A stretch of 64,000 nucleotides of DNA from Crotophaga sulcirostris. Lineage: Eukaryota; Chordata; Aves; Cuculiformes; Crotophagidae. The notes below the pieces were generated by a model that had not been told where the DNA came from, did no database searches, and saw nothing but the letters and a program-made list of their open reading frames with translations. Position numbers and translations under genes: made by a program. The stretch covers positions 29,329-93,328 of the forward strand of contig VYZB01000930.1 in the NCBI GenBank assembly GCA_013397455.1. Direction: 5' to 3'. Numbering within the stretch: the first letter of the stretch is position 1; each line of letters opens with the position of its first letter. Positions 45,902 to 56,513 of the stretch are shown piece by piece.

Positions 45902-46322
45902 TTTTCTGCCTGGCAAGTTCAGGATCAATCCCTGCCTCCCCCGTGCAGTTTGGAGTTCGAGCACCGTTCCGTGGCAGAGGCTGCTTATGATGGGCAATCC
46001 CTTCTTTGGGATCAAATAGTACAGAGATTTAAGGAGTCCCTGGGAATCAATAAGCTGAGCCAGTTCCCATGAATCCCGTATGGCTCCGTGCTCCCAGCTC
46101 CTGCTGTTTGCCTTGTAAACCTGTTCCTCTGAATGCACGGGAGGCATAACTCTCAGTGGGGCTGTGCCTGACCCTGGGTCCTTGGCCATGGCAGAGGGGT
46201 TGCTGCCATCCCAGCCAGGCCCAGGAGCCCAACCCTGCTCTCAGCAGGCAGGATGAGTCCCAGGCATGTGGGAGCTGTTACAGACCCACCGAGAGCAGCT
46301 GCTTCAGGGATTCTAAGGTTTG

Positions 46323-46442
46323 TATCACAGCATCACAAGGTTGGAAAGGACCTTTGTGATCATCGAGTCCAACCTATAACCCAACACCAACACCAACCCA
46401 TCATCTAAACCATAGCACTGAGTGCCTCAGCCAATCTCCTCT
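46323..46442 (-). mobile_element. CR1 LINE 3' end fragment
   Basis: Antisense CR1 3' UTR, 120 bp, with 'ttggaaaggacctttgtgat' and 'cactgagtgcctcagccaat'. Confidence 0.9.
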
Positions 46443-47068
46443 CCTTGTGGACCCCACCAAGTGTTTTTTTGGAGGTTAGCAGCGGGGAGAACTTTATCCC
46501 TATTAAATTACACCGGGTTTGGATTGAATTTTCCTCTTTCTGTTTCCCCCCAACACTGCCAGTTGCCATAGCGACAGCTACAGGACTTCGTTGTAGTTGT
46601 TTTATTTAAATATAGCAAAAGAAATTGCTAGAGCTTGGGATTCTGGCTTCAAAAATTCAATTTAAGTAAAGCCTAACAGCCACTCTGTGTTAGAGGTGCA
46701 CAAAATAGAAACCACAGTGCCTCTGCCACAGAAAACCACCGAACCGCACGATCCTGTAATTTGAAGAATGGACAAACTTTTTTTTGGCGCTTCTTGCGGA
46801 CGAAGGACCAACGTTTAGAGCGAGTCGATGTTTTCGGGCAGTTTGTAAATGGCTCTGAGTAACCAGGGCCTCGCACGGGCTGAACACCCCCCCATGCCTG
46901 CATGAGAGGAGCTGTGGCCAGGATTAAAGCTTGAACTCCCCCAGTTGTGATCAGCTGCAAAACTCCCCATCTTGAAAAGCCAATCTAGAAAAGCCAGAGG
47001 GTTTCCAGTCCAGTCTTCCACTTTAGCGACTAAAAAATTTGCTTGAAAGTGCCCTGTCCGCTCGCTCG

Positions 47069-47261
47069 CAGGATGCTGGTGTGGTGCTGAGTGGCTTTGC
47101 AGGATGCTGGTGTGGTGCTGGGTGGCTTTGCAGGGAGCTGGTGTGGTGCTGAGTGGCTTTGCAGGGTGCTGGGTGGCTTTGCAGGGAGCTGGTGTGCTGC
47201 TGGGTTGCTTTGCAGGGTGCTGGGCTGTTTTGCAGGGTGCTGGTGTGGTGCTGTGTTGCTG
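47069..47261 (+). repeat. Minisatellite of 31-bp and 20-bp units
   Basis: Seven tandem units, each beginning cagg(a/g)(t/a)gctgg and ending in tttg or similar. The full unit is 31 bp; two units (47162-47181 and 47213-47232) are 20 bp, lacking the same internal 11 bp. The array is G/T-rich on + and reads as repetitive peptide in several frames. Confidence 0.93.
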
Positions 47262-47719
47262 GTCAGGGCAACTGGGCACCATTCTGCTCAGGGTGCTGGA
47301 GCAGCAGCAGCTCCGCTCCGTGGCCACCACCCGAGCAGGGTGTGCCAAGGCAGCCCCTCTGGGGGCAGCAGGGGGGCAGCGAAGGTGCCCCCAGCCCGGG
47401 GGGCACTGGGGGACCGGAGTGGCCTCTGCTCTGGGTGCTGTTGAGTGCAGGGGTCTTGGCTGAACCTTCCCCTGGGACCCTCGTGCAGGATTCACTCCTC
47501 TCCGTGCTGAGGGGGCTCTGTCTCACCTGGCCATCGATCCTGCACGAGTGCCGAGCCCATCACTGCGGTCTCGGAGAAGAATAAGTGTGAAAATCTTGTT
47601 TACAACATTTCCTCCTGTTGGGTTTAACTCCTTTTTTTTTTTTTTCCTTTCCTTGGTGTGTCAAAACCAAACCCAGGAGGGCTGCAGGTGAGTCCCTGGG
47701 GAGCCCCTCGGGTTCTGGG

Positions 47720-48140
47720 TCACAGTGTCACAGTGTCACAAGGTTGGGAAGGACCTCTGAGATCATCGAGTCCAACCTAGAACCCAACACCAACCCCAAC
47801 CCAGCATCTAAACCCTGGCACTGAGTGCCTCAGCCAATCTCCTCTTAAACACCTCCAGGGTTGGTGACTCCACCACCTCCCTGGGCAGCGCATTCCAATG
47901 GCCAATCACCCTTTCAGGGAAGAACTTTTTCCTAATATCAAGCCTAAATTTTCCTTGACCAAGCTTGAGTCCATGCCCTCTAGTTCTGTCCCTGGTCACC
48001 TGAGAGAAGAGACCAACCCCTGCCTGACTCCAACCTCCTTTTAGGCAGTTGTAGAGAGCAATAAGGTCTCCCCTGAGCCTCCTCTTTTTCAGACTAAACA
48101 GCCCCAGCTCCCTCAGTCGCTCCTTGTAGGGCTTGTGCCC
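47720..48140 (-). mobile_element. CR1 LINE 3' fragment, longest copy
   Basis: About 420 bp in antisense, with the longest ORF2 C-terminal reading here: [40 protein letters not shown] and onward to the end of ORF2, uninterrupted over about 105 codons, then the 3' UTR. It is 5'-truncated and not a complete element. Confidence 0.96.
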
Positions 48141-48806
48141 CAAACAATGTCCACACTTCCCTGTGCTCCAGCCAAGCTGTGAGGGTCACAACCTCTGCTC
48201 CCCTTCACAGGAAGGTCTGCAGATAAGACGCTCGTTATCTTCATGACACCGTGTTACCAAACAACTCCAATCATGGTGATCAGCAGGGCTGTGCTCTGGG
48301 TGAGGATGAGCAGGTTGTGTCCTCCAAGCTTTTAGATTTGTTGTGATTCAACTCAAAACAGGGCAAAACTTCCCTCCTAAGTATATGTACAAAAACCCAT
48401 ATAGAAATACTGAAAGTAGGAAGGGATGGGGGCAAAAATCACCAATGAAAGCTCATGCCCCCCTTTTATTTAATTGTGTAAAGGATGGCATGTGTGATAA
48501 TTTCTGTGTGGTCTTTACAGGAAACTGCAGGTTGTTGAATCTCAAGATAATCTTGTAGCAGAGAGAGATGCTGCTCTCATTCTTCCCACATTCTATCATC
48601 AGTAATTACCAACTCTCTTCTTTTTTTCTTTTCCTTTTAAATTGCCATAAATTCCCTAATCCAGAGGTGTGTCCAGGTAATTCCATGGACCCACCAGGCC
48701 TCCCTTGATTAGCAGGGAATTCCCAATGTTCTGCAGCATCTCCTGATTCCAGACCAGCAGGGCACAAACTCCTGAGGGATTTTGTCCTAATTAACACAAA
48801 AGACTT

Positions 48807-49013
48807 AGGAAAAAGTTCTTCCCTGAAAGGGTGATTGGCCATGGGAATGCGTTGCCCAGGGAGGTGGTGGAGTCGCCGACCCTGGAGGTGTTTAAGGGGA
48901 GATTGGCTGAGGCACTCAGTGCCAGGGTTTAGATGCTGGGTTGGTGTTGGTGTTGGGTTCTAGGTTGGACTCGATGATCTCCGAGGTCCTTTCCAACCTT
49001 GTAATATTGTGAC
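48807..49013 (+). mobile_element. CR1 LINE 3' fragment
   Basis: Sense copy starting inside the ORF2 C terminus ('ggaaaaagttcttccctga') and ending 'ttgtaatattgtgac'. It is in the same orientation as 45579-45901 and inverted relative to 47720-48140. Confidence 0.94.
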
Positions 49014-49202
49014 ATTCCCATGTGGAGTCACTGGAGGAGCAGCACCAGTGCCATTGCCGTGGGTGCTACAGAGGAGCCACATGAGTTGGTTTTGTGGGTT
49101 GGTGGATGCAGTAAGAATGGTCCCTGCGTGTGGGCACGGTGCAGGGTCCACGTTCCGTCCGGAGTTGCTGGCTGTAGCCACCTGGGATCTTGGAGGATGC
49201 CA

Positions 49203-49551
49203 GCGCAAAAATCCGTGAAAACCAAGGAAAAGCGGCAAAAAAATCCACGAAAAACAGTGAAAATAAGCAAAAATCCTCCAAAACCAGTGAAAATAAGCAA
49301 AAATCAGCCAAAACCAGTGAAATAAGCAAAAATCAGTGAAAACCAGTAAAAATCGGCAAAAAACAAAATATCAGCAAAACCAACAAAAATCACTCATGTG
49401 AAAAGGAGAAAAAAACAGTGAAGACCAATGAAAATCAGCAAAAACAATGAAAATCTGCAAAAATCATCCCAGACCAGTGAAAACCAGCAAAAAAATCTGA
49501 CAGAATCAGTGAAAATAAGTGAAAAGCAGCAAAAACCAAGCGAAAACCAGA
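49203..49551 (+). repeat. A-rich minisatellite, about 30-bp unit
   Basis: Diverged tandem units. The best-preserved run (49256-49330) has period 30 with unit core 'cagtgaaaataagcaaaaat'. The + strand is strongly purine/A-biased with few T. Frames through it on the - strand read as Phe-rich repeats and are not coding. Confidence 0.85.
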
Positions 49552-51209
49552 CCTGAGGGCTACCCAGCCTGGTACCCTACGTCTAACAGAGGTCAAGGCT
49601 GGGGAGGAGCAGAGCCAGATAAGCACGTCCTGATGCTTCCAAGCTCTCCCCACTGCTGGAGAGCTCTGGCTGGGGACCTTGGGAGCCACTGCGGGGTGAT
49701 CACACCAAGGGCTGTGAGGTCCCTAAACCTCTGCATCTCCCTGCAGAAGAGGGAAAGGTGTAGGATTGCACTGAAACCTGGGAATGGCTAAATTGCCAGC
49801 TCTTCAGAAAGAGCAGGGGGAAAGCAGGTGGAAAGGTGAGGGCAAGCACTAATTTCAAAATTGGGGTTCTAAACCCCAAAGGACATGCTGAAATGTGAAA
49901 ATCCTCAGCTATGGGGCAAGAGGAGGAAATACCTAGAACTATTGCAGCATTGAATGTGCTAAGTTTAGAACATCTTTAAGTCATCCTCACTTTCTGGAAT
50001 TAGATTGTGCAATTTTTTTTTTTTTCTAGCAAATAAATGACTTTTGTTTTTAATGAAGAAATGTTAAATCTCCCTTATATTTCACTTTGAAAGAGCTATA
50101 AAAGTGAAATGTGGAACTCATTCTTCCATGTCACTGATTAGAAGCCCAAAATACATCTGTTCCACATGGCCAACTGCAGTCTCTGCTTTCACTGAAGAAT
50201 GGCTATATTTGTCGTTACTCTAAATGTATTCCTGTTGATTTCAGCCTTGTGTATTCAAACTTATAAAGTCAGAAAAGCGTCACAACCTTCATGAAAACCA
50301 AGTTCTAAGTATCCAGATGTTAAGAAAAAAACGCTCTAATATTCAGCTGAATCTGCTTCATCATCAGTGATTTTGCCTGACAAGCATCAAGGCTCACCAC
50401 TAAACCGTAGCTGTAAAACCAGAGAATCCTCATCAGAGTTTCAGGGTAATTGCAGAAATTCAGTTTGGATTCATGAGCTCAGTTACAGCTGTGGAAGAAC
50501 TTTTGGGAGCTTGTTTTGCCTTGTTGGAGATAGCAACTGTTGGGGCCATCGCAGGATCCAGTTTTGTTTTGAGGTGGTTTTCAGAATCTGGATTCCTGGC
50601 TGACTTCTTTTCCTTCAAAATAGTAAATATCTTTCTTAACTCCTGGAATCAAGGTGGGATTCAGGATTATTTAGTGAATATAAGTTTTGGGAATGAGTTA
50701 TGAAGGTATTTGAACCTGTGTAGTGAATTTATGTTTGAATTCCACTACTGTTCTATCGGAATTCCACACTGAGCTCTGGAGAGTGAGGATAATTTATGTA
50801 CAAGAATGCCTTAAAATAAGCCTCCGTAATTACAAAAATGCAGTGTTTAAATTTATAGTAAAAACCCACACACTGCTGGCAAAACTATAACTGCATCTGG
50901 AAAACATTAAGGATGCTATTAAAATAGTCTAGCATAAACTAGAAATGAGACTGAAATTACAGTGTTGCTTACTTAACCATTTTTAGGAAGTGTATGTCGA
51001 ATATGATCTACTTTCCTATTCAACTTTTTGATAAAACACCACACTGTATCTTGTTGTGAGTTACGTGCTCTGTTATCTAGTTTAGAAAAATCCATACCTC
51101 AGATTTTTTTTAAAGCATCTTGACAATTTTAAACCTAACCAGGTGGCTGTTGGTCCAGCCCTCAGGGGAAAAAGTTAGGGGGAGATCTCAAAGGAGAATA
51201 AAAAAATCA

Positions 51210-51926
51210 CAGCACTTAAAAACTTATTTTATTAAAAAGATGAAATGTTTTCAAACATTGAAAAATTACGTTTTTATAAAAACAGAAATAGGTAAAATAC
51301 CCATTTGTCTTCTATTTACATATACAATATTTCTCATTGTATAAAATTATTTACAATATATAAAAAAATTACAGTAAAATAGGTTATTTTCTTACAAGAC
51401 GTCAAGCCCTGTACTTCTAGTGTAGATCATGGCAGACAAGAATATTATTGCACCTGTGAAACGAACAGTCTAACAATAGGAGTGTTCTCTTAGCCATGCC
51501 TTCAACCGAGAGCTAGAATAACATCGTTAGCTACAGAAACATTCATTAATCTCTTCTAGGGTCAACTTCAGGCAGTTTCCATACAAACATTGTCTTGTAA
51601 AGCTTAGGACTGGGCAGTTAGAATCAGAAAAAAATAAAACAACAAACCAAACATATTTACAGCTTCTTCCCTACAGTCTGTATGGAGTTTGCCCTTCCCA
51701 GAAGCTGCATAAATAACCCCTCTGCCCCGGAGCGGGACGGGCGTTCGCTGACACAGTCACACTGATTCTCTGCAGGAGATGACCGGCTCAGTCTCCTTGT
51801 GTCAAACCCTCCTCAGCGTCCACCACCGGAGCCTCGGTGCCTCCCTACGTAGTACCAGCTACAAGTTTCTTCTAACACTTCTGCACCTGAGCAGTTCCAG
51901 ACCATCTGCAGGCGGAGCCTCGCGGG
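51210..51926 (-). other. KLF2: KLF2 3' UTR
   Basis: AT-rich sequence runs from the KLF2 stop to a canonical AATAAA (51233-51228 on -). It contains several ATTTA-type and TGTAAATA-type motifs on the mRNA strand, consistent with the short-lived KLF2 mRNA. The instability role is inferred. Confidence 0.7.
51228..51233 (-). promoter_or_regulatory. KLF2 poly(A) signal AATAAA
   Basis: TTTATT on + reads AATAAA on -, about 695 nt after the stop codon. It is the first canonical signal downstream of the KLF2 CDS. Confidence 0.7.
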
Positions 51927-52102
51927 CTACACGTGCCTCTTCATGTGCAAGGCCAGGTGGTCCGACCTGGAGAAGGCTCTGTCGCAGAGGTGGCACTGGA
52001 AGGGCCGGTGGCCGGTGTGCTTGCGATAGTGACGGGTGAGCTCGTCGGAGCGGGCGAACTTCCAGCCGCAGCCTTCCCAGTTGCAGTGGTAGGGCTTTTC
52101 AC
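51927..52102 (-). CDS. KLF2: KLF2 exon 3: zinc fingers 2 and 3, stop
   Basis: 176 nt after CCAACAG on -. It encodes finger 2 ([19 protein letters not shown]) and finger 3 ([17 protein letters not shown]) with all Cys2His2 ligands and the DNA-contacting residues intact, then HMKRHV and TAG. The ending Val replaces the Met I recall in human. Confidence 0.96.
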
Positions 52103-53409
52103 CTGTTGGGGAAAGCAGAGGGGTGACTCAGCGCGGCACTCCCACCTACGTGCAGCATCACATGCCGGGCAACCTCCGAGTTTATCTCAGCGTATCCTTT
52201 TCTTTACTACCAAGCCCATTCACACTAAGATCCAAGTGCTTTTAAGCCAAATGAGACTGCTCTAGCCATCAACCTACACCTGCGCTGAAAATCTTTTGAG
52301 GTTGGAAGCCCTCAGAAGAGCTTTTACAAACATAAATGTAGGAAAACACTTGGACATTACAGACCTGACCACCTGCCATAGCTACACCATGAATCCCCAC
52401 CCCCTGAGTTTAAGAGATCACAGGGTTAGAGCTCATACTGCAAACTCTTTTATACAGGTGGCCATTGGAACCAGCATGCAATGCTATCTCCAGGTGGAGG
52501 CAACCAGCTGTATTTACCTGTGTGCGTCCTGAGGTGGGCCTTCAGGTGTGAACTCTTGGTGTAGGTCTTCCCACAACCCGCATAGGTGCACGTGTGAGTG
52601 GCCGTCCTCTTCCGTGGCCAGGACCGACGTCCTCTTTTTGGTTTGGAGTCCAGCAGCTCCAGAGGGGACGAAGGAGGGGTGAGCATGCCTCTGGGCGCGG
52701 AGGGTTGTAGCGGCAGGCTGTCCTCAAAAAGACCAAACTGGGAGGTGTTCTGGTACTGGAGATGGGTCTGTGGGTGGTGGAAGGTGGAGGCTGGATGGTA
52801 GCTTTGCTGGAAGGGCACGGATGAGGGGCACATCATCTGCGTGTGGCAGTCGTTCACCATGAGGTCATCGGGGCTCAGCGGGGGCGTCTCTGCCCCAGGG
52901 ATCTGGGGGGAGCTGGCCACCCGGGGCTGCTCATAGGCCATCATGCAAGTGGCGTTGCCCTCCTGCTTGATCTTTGGGCAAGCCTGGGGCACCAGACCCA
53001 GGACCGGTCCATAATTGTCCATGTCGGGCTCGGGCTTAATGTTCTCAATGAACTGCTGGCCCCCAAAGCTGGGAGTCACGAAGAATCGCCCATGGACATT
53101 GGCAGGTGGGCAGTAGCTGGAGTCCATCTCGGAACGCATCATCTCGGGCACGATGCCGGGGTTGTAGGGTGGTGGGCTGCCCTGCTCCAGGCTGCTGTAG
53201 CATCCTGGGGACGGGTTGGTCTGGTAGAAGCCACCGGTGTCCGCTTGGGCAGGGGCATAGTCCCCACCGGTTGCACCCTGCCCGTAGCCGTCGCTGCCCA
53301 TGGAAAGTATAAGATCCAGCACGTTGTTGAGGTCTTCATCCTCCTTGCGTGGGGAGAGGCTGCCCCAGGGACCAGCGGGGGTCTTGACCTCCTGCTCACA
53401 CTTCCACCT
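51927..53409 (-). CDS. KLF2: KLF2, Kruppel-like transcription factor, exons 2 and 3 (exon 1 missing)
   Basis: Exons 53409-52518 and 52102-51927 join through a split Gly codon to give 355 residues ending HMKRHV. Numbering from the first exon-2 residue: acidic activation motif [13 protein letters not shown] (26-38); PPPY WW-ligand (about 79-82); sumo-type sites IKPE and IKQE (about 124-150); TPPLSPDD (175-182) and LTPPSSP (243-249), both like FBW7 phosphodegrons; basic nuclear signal [13 protein letters not shown]; then three C2H2 fingers that bind CACCC/GC boxes. KLF2 controls endothelial quiescence and T-cell trafficking. KLF4 is excluded by the [18 protein letters not shown] context and by the EPS15L1 neighbour. 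The initiator exon (a few dozen codons) must lie upstream on -, probably in the N gap. Confidence 0.93.
52103..52517 (-). other. KLF2 intron 2
   Basis: 415-bp GT-AG intron placed between fingers 1 and 2, the position conserved in KLF2/KLF4. Nothing else is seen in it. Confidence 0.93.
52518..53409 (-). CDS. KLF2: KLF2 exon 2: regulatory region and zinc finger 1
   Basis: 892 nt following CCCTCAG on -, first codons [10 protein letters not shown], ending HLRTHT plus one base of Gly before GTAAAT. It includes the complete regulatory domain and finger 1 ([19 protein letters not shown]). It is not rich in poly-Pro/Ala/Gly as the mammalian protein is, but Gln/Ser/Met-richer. Confidence 0.95.
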
Positions 53410-53452
53410 CTGAGGGAGAAAGCAAAGGGAGAAGATTAGAGGTGGTTTGGGG

Positions 53453-54243
53453 NNNNNNNNNNNNNNNNNNNNNNNNNNNNNNNNNNNNNNNNNNNNNNNN
53501 NNNNNNNNNNNNNNNNNNNNNNNNNNNNNNNNNNNNNNNNNNNNNNNNNNNNNNNNNNNNNNNNNNNNNNNNNNNNNNNNNNNNNNNNNNNNNNNNNNNN
53601 NNNNNNNNNNNNNNNNNNNNNNNNNNNNNNNNNNNNNNNNNNNNNNNNNNNNNNNNNNNNNNNNNNNNNNNNNNNNNNNNNNNNNNNNNNNNNNNNNNNN
53701 NNNNNNNNNNNNNNNNNNNNNNNNNNNNNNNNNNNNNNNNNNNNNNNNNNNNNNNNNNNNNNNNNNNNNNNNNNNNNNNNNNNNNNNNNNNNNNNNNNNN
53801 NNNNNNNNNNNNNNNNNNNNNNNNNNNNNNNNNNNNNNNNNNNNNNNNNNNNNNNNNNNNNNNNNNNNNNNNNNNNNNNNNNNNNNNNNNNNNNNNNNNN
53901 NNNNNNNNNNNNNNNNNNNNNNNNNNNNNNNNNNNNNNNNNNNNNNNNNNNNNNNNNNNNNNNNNNNNNNNNNNNNNNNNNNNNNNNNNNNNNNNNNNNN
54001 NNNNNNNNNNNNNNNNNNNNNNNNNNNNNNNNNNNNNNNNNNNNNNNNNNNNNNNNNNNNNNNNNNNNNNNNNNNNNNNNNNNNNNNNNNNNNNNNNNNN
54101 NNNNNNNNNNNNNNNNNNNNNNNNNNNNNNNNNNNNNNNNNNNNNNNNNNNNNNNNNNNNNNNNNNNNNNNNNNNNNNNNNNNNNNNNNNNNNNNNNNNN
54201 NNNNNNNNNNNNNNNNNNNNNNNNNNNNNNNNNNNNNNNNNNN
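53453..54243. other. Assembly gap (791 N)
   Basis: Run of N directly upstream (on -) of KLF2 exon 2, separated from it by 43 bp of intron. KLF2 exon 1 and its promoter are expected here. Apparent long open frames spanning it exist only because N contains no stops. Confidence 0.98.
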
Positions 54244-55320
54244 GGGGGTCCCAGCCCCGGGAGCGCTAGGGGGACCCTCTGGGGTGTGAGGGGAGCTGGC
54301 ACTGTGAGGCACCGGGGGGGCCTGCGGTGGGAGGGGGACACTGAGGGGTGAGGGGGCCCCCCCAGTCCCGGGCACACTGAGGGGTGAGGAACCATGGAGG
54401 GGTCCCAGCCCCGGGACGCTGAGGGGGCCTTGTAGGTTGGGAGGCTGAGGGCCTGTGCCCCCGCCTGGGGACACTGAGGGATGAAGGACTATGGAGGGGG
54501 TCCCAGCCCCGAGGACACTGAGGGACACTCTCTGGTGTGAGGGCAGCAGGTGCTGTGAGGCACCTACTGTGGGATGGGGACACTGAGGGGTGAGGGGGTC
54601 CCCCCCAGTCCCGGGCACACTGAGGGGTGAGGAGCCATGGAGGGGTCCCAGCCCCTGGGATGCTGAGGGGGCCTTGTAGGTTGGGAGGCTGAGGGCCTGG
54701 TCCCCCCCTGGGGACGCTGAGGGATGAAGGACTATGGAGGGGGTCCCAGCCCCAGGGACACTGAGGGACTCTCTGATGTGAGGGCAGCAGGTGCTGAGAG
54801 ACACCGTGAGGGACCTGTGGTGGGATGGGGACACTGAGAGGTCCCTGCCCTGGGGACACTGAGGGGGCCTCGTAGGTTCGCGGGAGGCTGAGGGTCCCTG
54901 CTCCCTCTGGGGACGCTGTGAAAGACTATGGAGGGGGTCCCAGCCCCGAGGACGCTGAGGGACACTCTTTGGTGTGAGGGCAGCAGGTGCTGAGAGGCAC
55001 CTACTGTGGGATGGGGACACTGAGGGGTGAGGGGGTCCCCCCCAGTCCCGGGCACACTGAGGGGTGAGGAGCCATGGACGGGTCCGAGCCCCTGGGATGC
55101 TGAGGGGGCCTTGTAGGTTGGGAGGCTGAGGGTCTCTGCTCCCTCTGGGGACTCTGTGAAAGACTATGGAGGGGCTCCCAGCCCCAAGGACACTGAGGGA
55201 CTCTGATGTGAGGGCAGCAGGTGCTGAGAGACACCATGAGGGGCCTGCTGTGGGCTGGGGACACTGAGGGGTCCCTGCCCTGGGGACAGCAAGGCAGCCT
55301 CTGTGATGTGAGGGGACTGG
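54244..55320 (+). repeat. G-rich satellite, units of about 240 bp
   Basis: The phrase 'actatggaggggg' followed by 'tcccagcccc' recurs at about 54491, 54734, 54928 and 55166 (the last slightly changed), spacings 243, 194 and 238 bp. Sub-motifs 'ggggacactgaggg' and 'ggcagcaggtgctg' recur inside each unit, so the unit itself has internal repeats. The left edge is the N gap, so the true length is unknown. All - frames are largely open because of C-richness, but the repeated Pro/Ser/Gln reading is not a credible protein. Confidence 0.94.
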
Positions 55321-56172
55321 TGGGTCCAGGTTCCGGCAGGGGCTGTGAGGGCCCTGCTGTGGGTTGGTGGTGTTGCCATGGGGTGCTGGGGTAGACACTG
55401 CGAATGAGGGTGTTGATCTCCCCCACCCCCAGTGGCTGCCCCACAGCCTGGCCGTGTTCCCAGGGCACGAGGGAGCAACCCCAAGCAGGAGGTGCAACGA
55501 GCATGGCAAGGGCAGCAGATGCCCTTGGTGATGTCCAGGTGAGCTGGTGATGGAGACTCCGAGTCACCCTAAAGGGCTCATAGCCCCATCTCTGCACTGA
55601 CAGAAAGGTGTTTCATGCTGCGCTTGCTTGGTCTCCCTGCGAGGAAAATGCTGGAGACTTGCATTTAATGGAAGTCCAGGTCTGTAGCAGAGTTTCCATT
55701 TGCTGCAAAAAGATTGCCAAGATCAACGTTTCCCTGTGACATTATGAAAGAAATAATGCAAGTAGATTTCTGTGATCTCCTCTGGTCGTGGCCGATTTAT
55801 GGTCCTGGGCTGGATTTTTCAGAAGGGAAGGCTGTTCTCCTTCCTTACCTGGGCCTCTAGCTCAGATGCCCAATCTGAAGGAACTGTTCTCCAATAATTT
55901 TTGATAACGTGCCCCCAAGTCCTGTTTTGGAGGATCATGGCTGTGTGGCAGGTGGCCAAGAGCAAAAGTGGCGATTCTTAAAGAGGGAAAAATGATGATC
56001 TAGCACAGGACAGACTGATTCTTTGAGAGCCTGTTCAGAGAAAGAGCTGTGCTTTCCCTGTACCTCCTCCGTATTTCCTTTGCAATCACTTCTAAGTGAG
56101 CTGGAGATCAGAAGGGTGTAGGAGAACAACTCTCACTTTTATGCACTGCGTGCCCCGTGAGACAAAGGAGCG

Positions 56173-56434
56173 ATGGCCCTTGGTGAGTTCTGCTTCTCAG
56201 AAGCATTTTGAACATGTTCACTAGAACCCATCGCAGGCTTCACACAGCCATCTCAGGAAAGCATGGTTGCTAGGGTGAGCAAATGATCTTTTCAATAGCT
56301 ACACATGTTTTAAAATAATGGCTATCTCTTGTTTAACTTTCTATACTTTTTATTCTAAAGGTTCGCAGGATGGCCAGGAGGAGCAGCCAAACTTCTGTGA
56401 CTGGAGTCGAATCAATACACTGAATGCTTGGTAA
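56173..56434 (+). CDS. Possible two-exon small ORF, 27 codons (56173-56182, 56361-56434)
   Basis: A start in good context (gcgATGG, with an in-frame TGA upstream) is followed after ten bases by a strong donor GTGAGT. A pyrimidine-rich acceptor ending TTCTAAAG at 56360 restores the frame through a split Gly, and the product reads MALGSQDGQEEQ then PNFCDWSRINTLNAW and TAA. An AATAAA follows at 56514 with GT-rich sequence after it. I recognise no family, and all of this could be chance. It would lie divergent to KLF2, on the opposite strand. Confidence 0.2.
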
Positions 56435-56513
56435 CGAAGTACACAAAGATGTATGACTCATAGCTCTGCAATGTAACACTTGTGTAATCTTTCAATGTAA
56501 ACTCTTTTCCTCT

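Larger units (their letters stand above)
38157..51205. other. EPS15L1-KLF2 convergent intergenic region
   Basis: About 13 kb between two 3' ends. It contains a TA/TG-rich microsatellite region (about 41140-41360), six CR1 fragments between 44.3 and 49.0 kb, and two minisatellites (47069, 49203). I find no gene in it. The open stretch at 43503-44099 has no recognisable domain. Confidence 0.6.

Noticed and set aside
45578..46189. 203-codon open stretch on -
   Set aside because: It runs antisense through the CR1 fragment at 45579-45901; the transposon explains it.
46815..47584. Overlapping open frames of 117-226 codons on both strands
   Set aside because: They pass through the 31/20-bp minisatellite and adjacent GC-rich DNA. 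The repetitive peptides reflect the DNA repeat.
52450..55509. Very long open frame on - (over 1000 codons)
   Set aside because: It spans 791 N and the C-rich satellite. Only the KLF2 exon 2 part is coding, and it has clear splice boundaries at 53409 and 52518.
54266..55597. Several overlapping open frames on - with repeated Pro/Ser/Gln phrases
   Set aside because: All three frames are open because the satellite is C-rich. The repeated peptide is a by-product of the 240-bp DNA unit.
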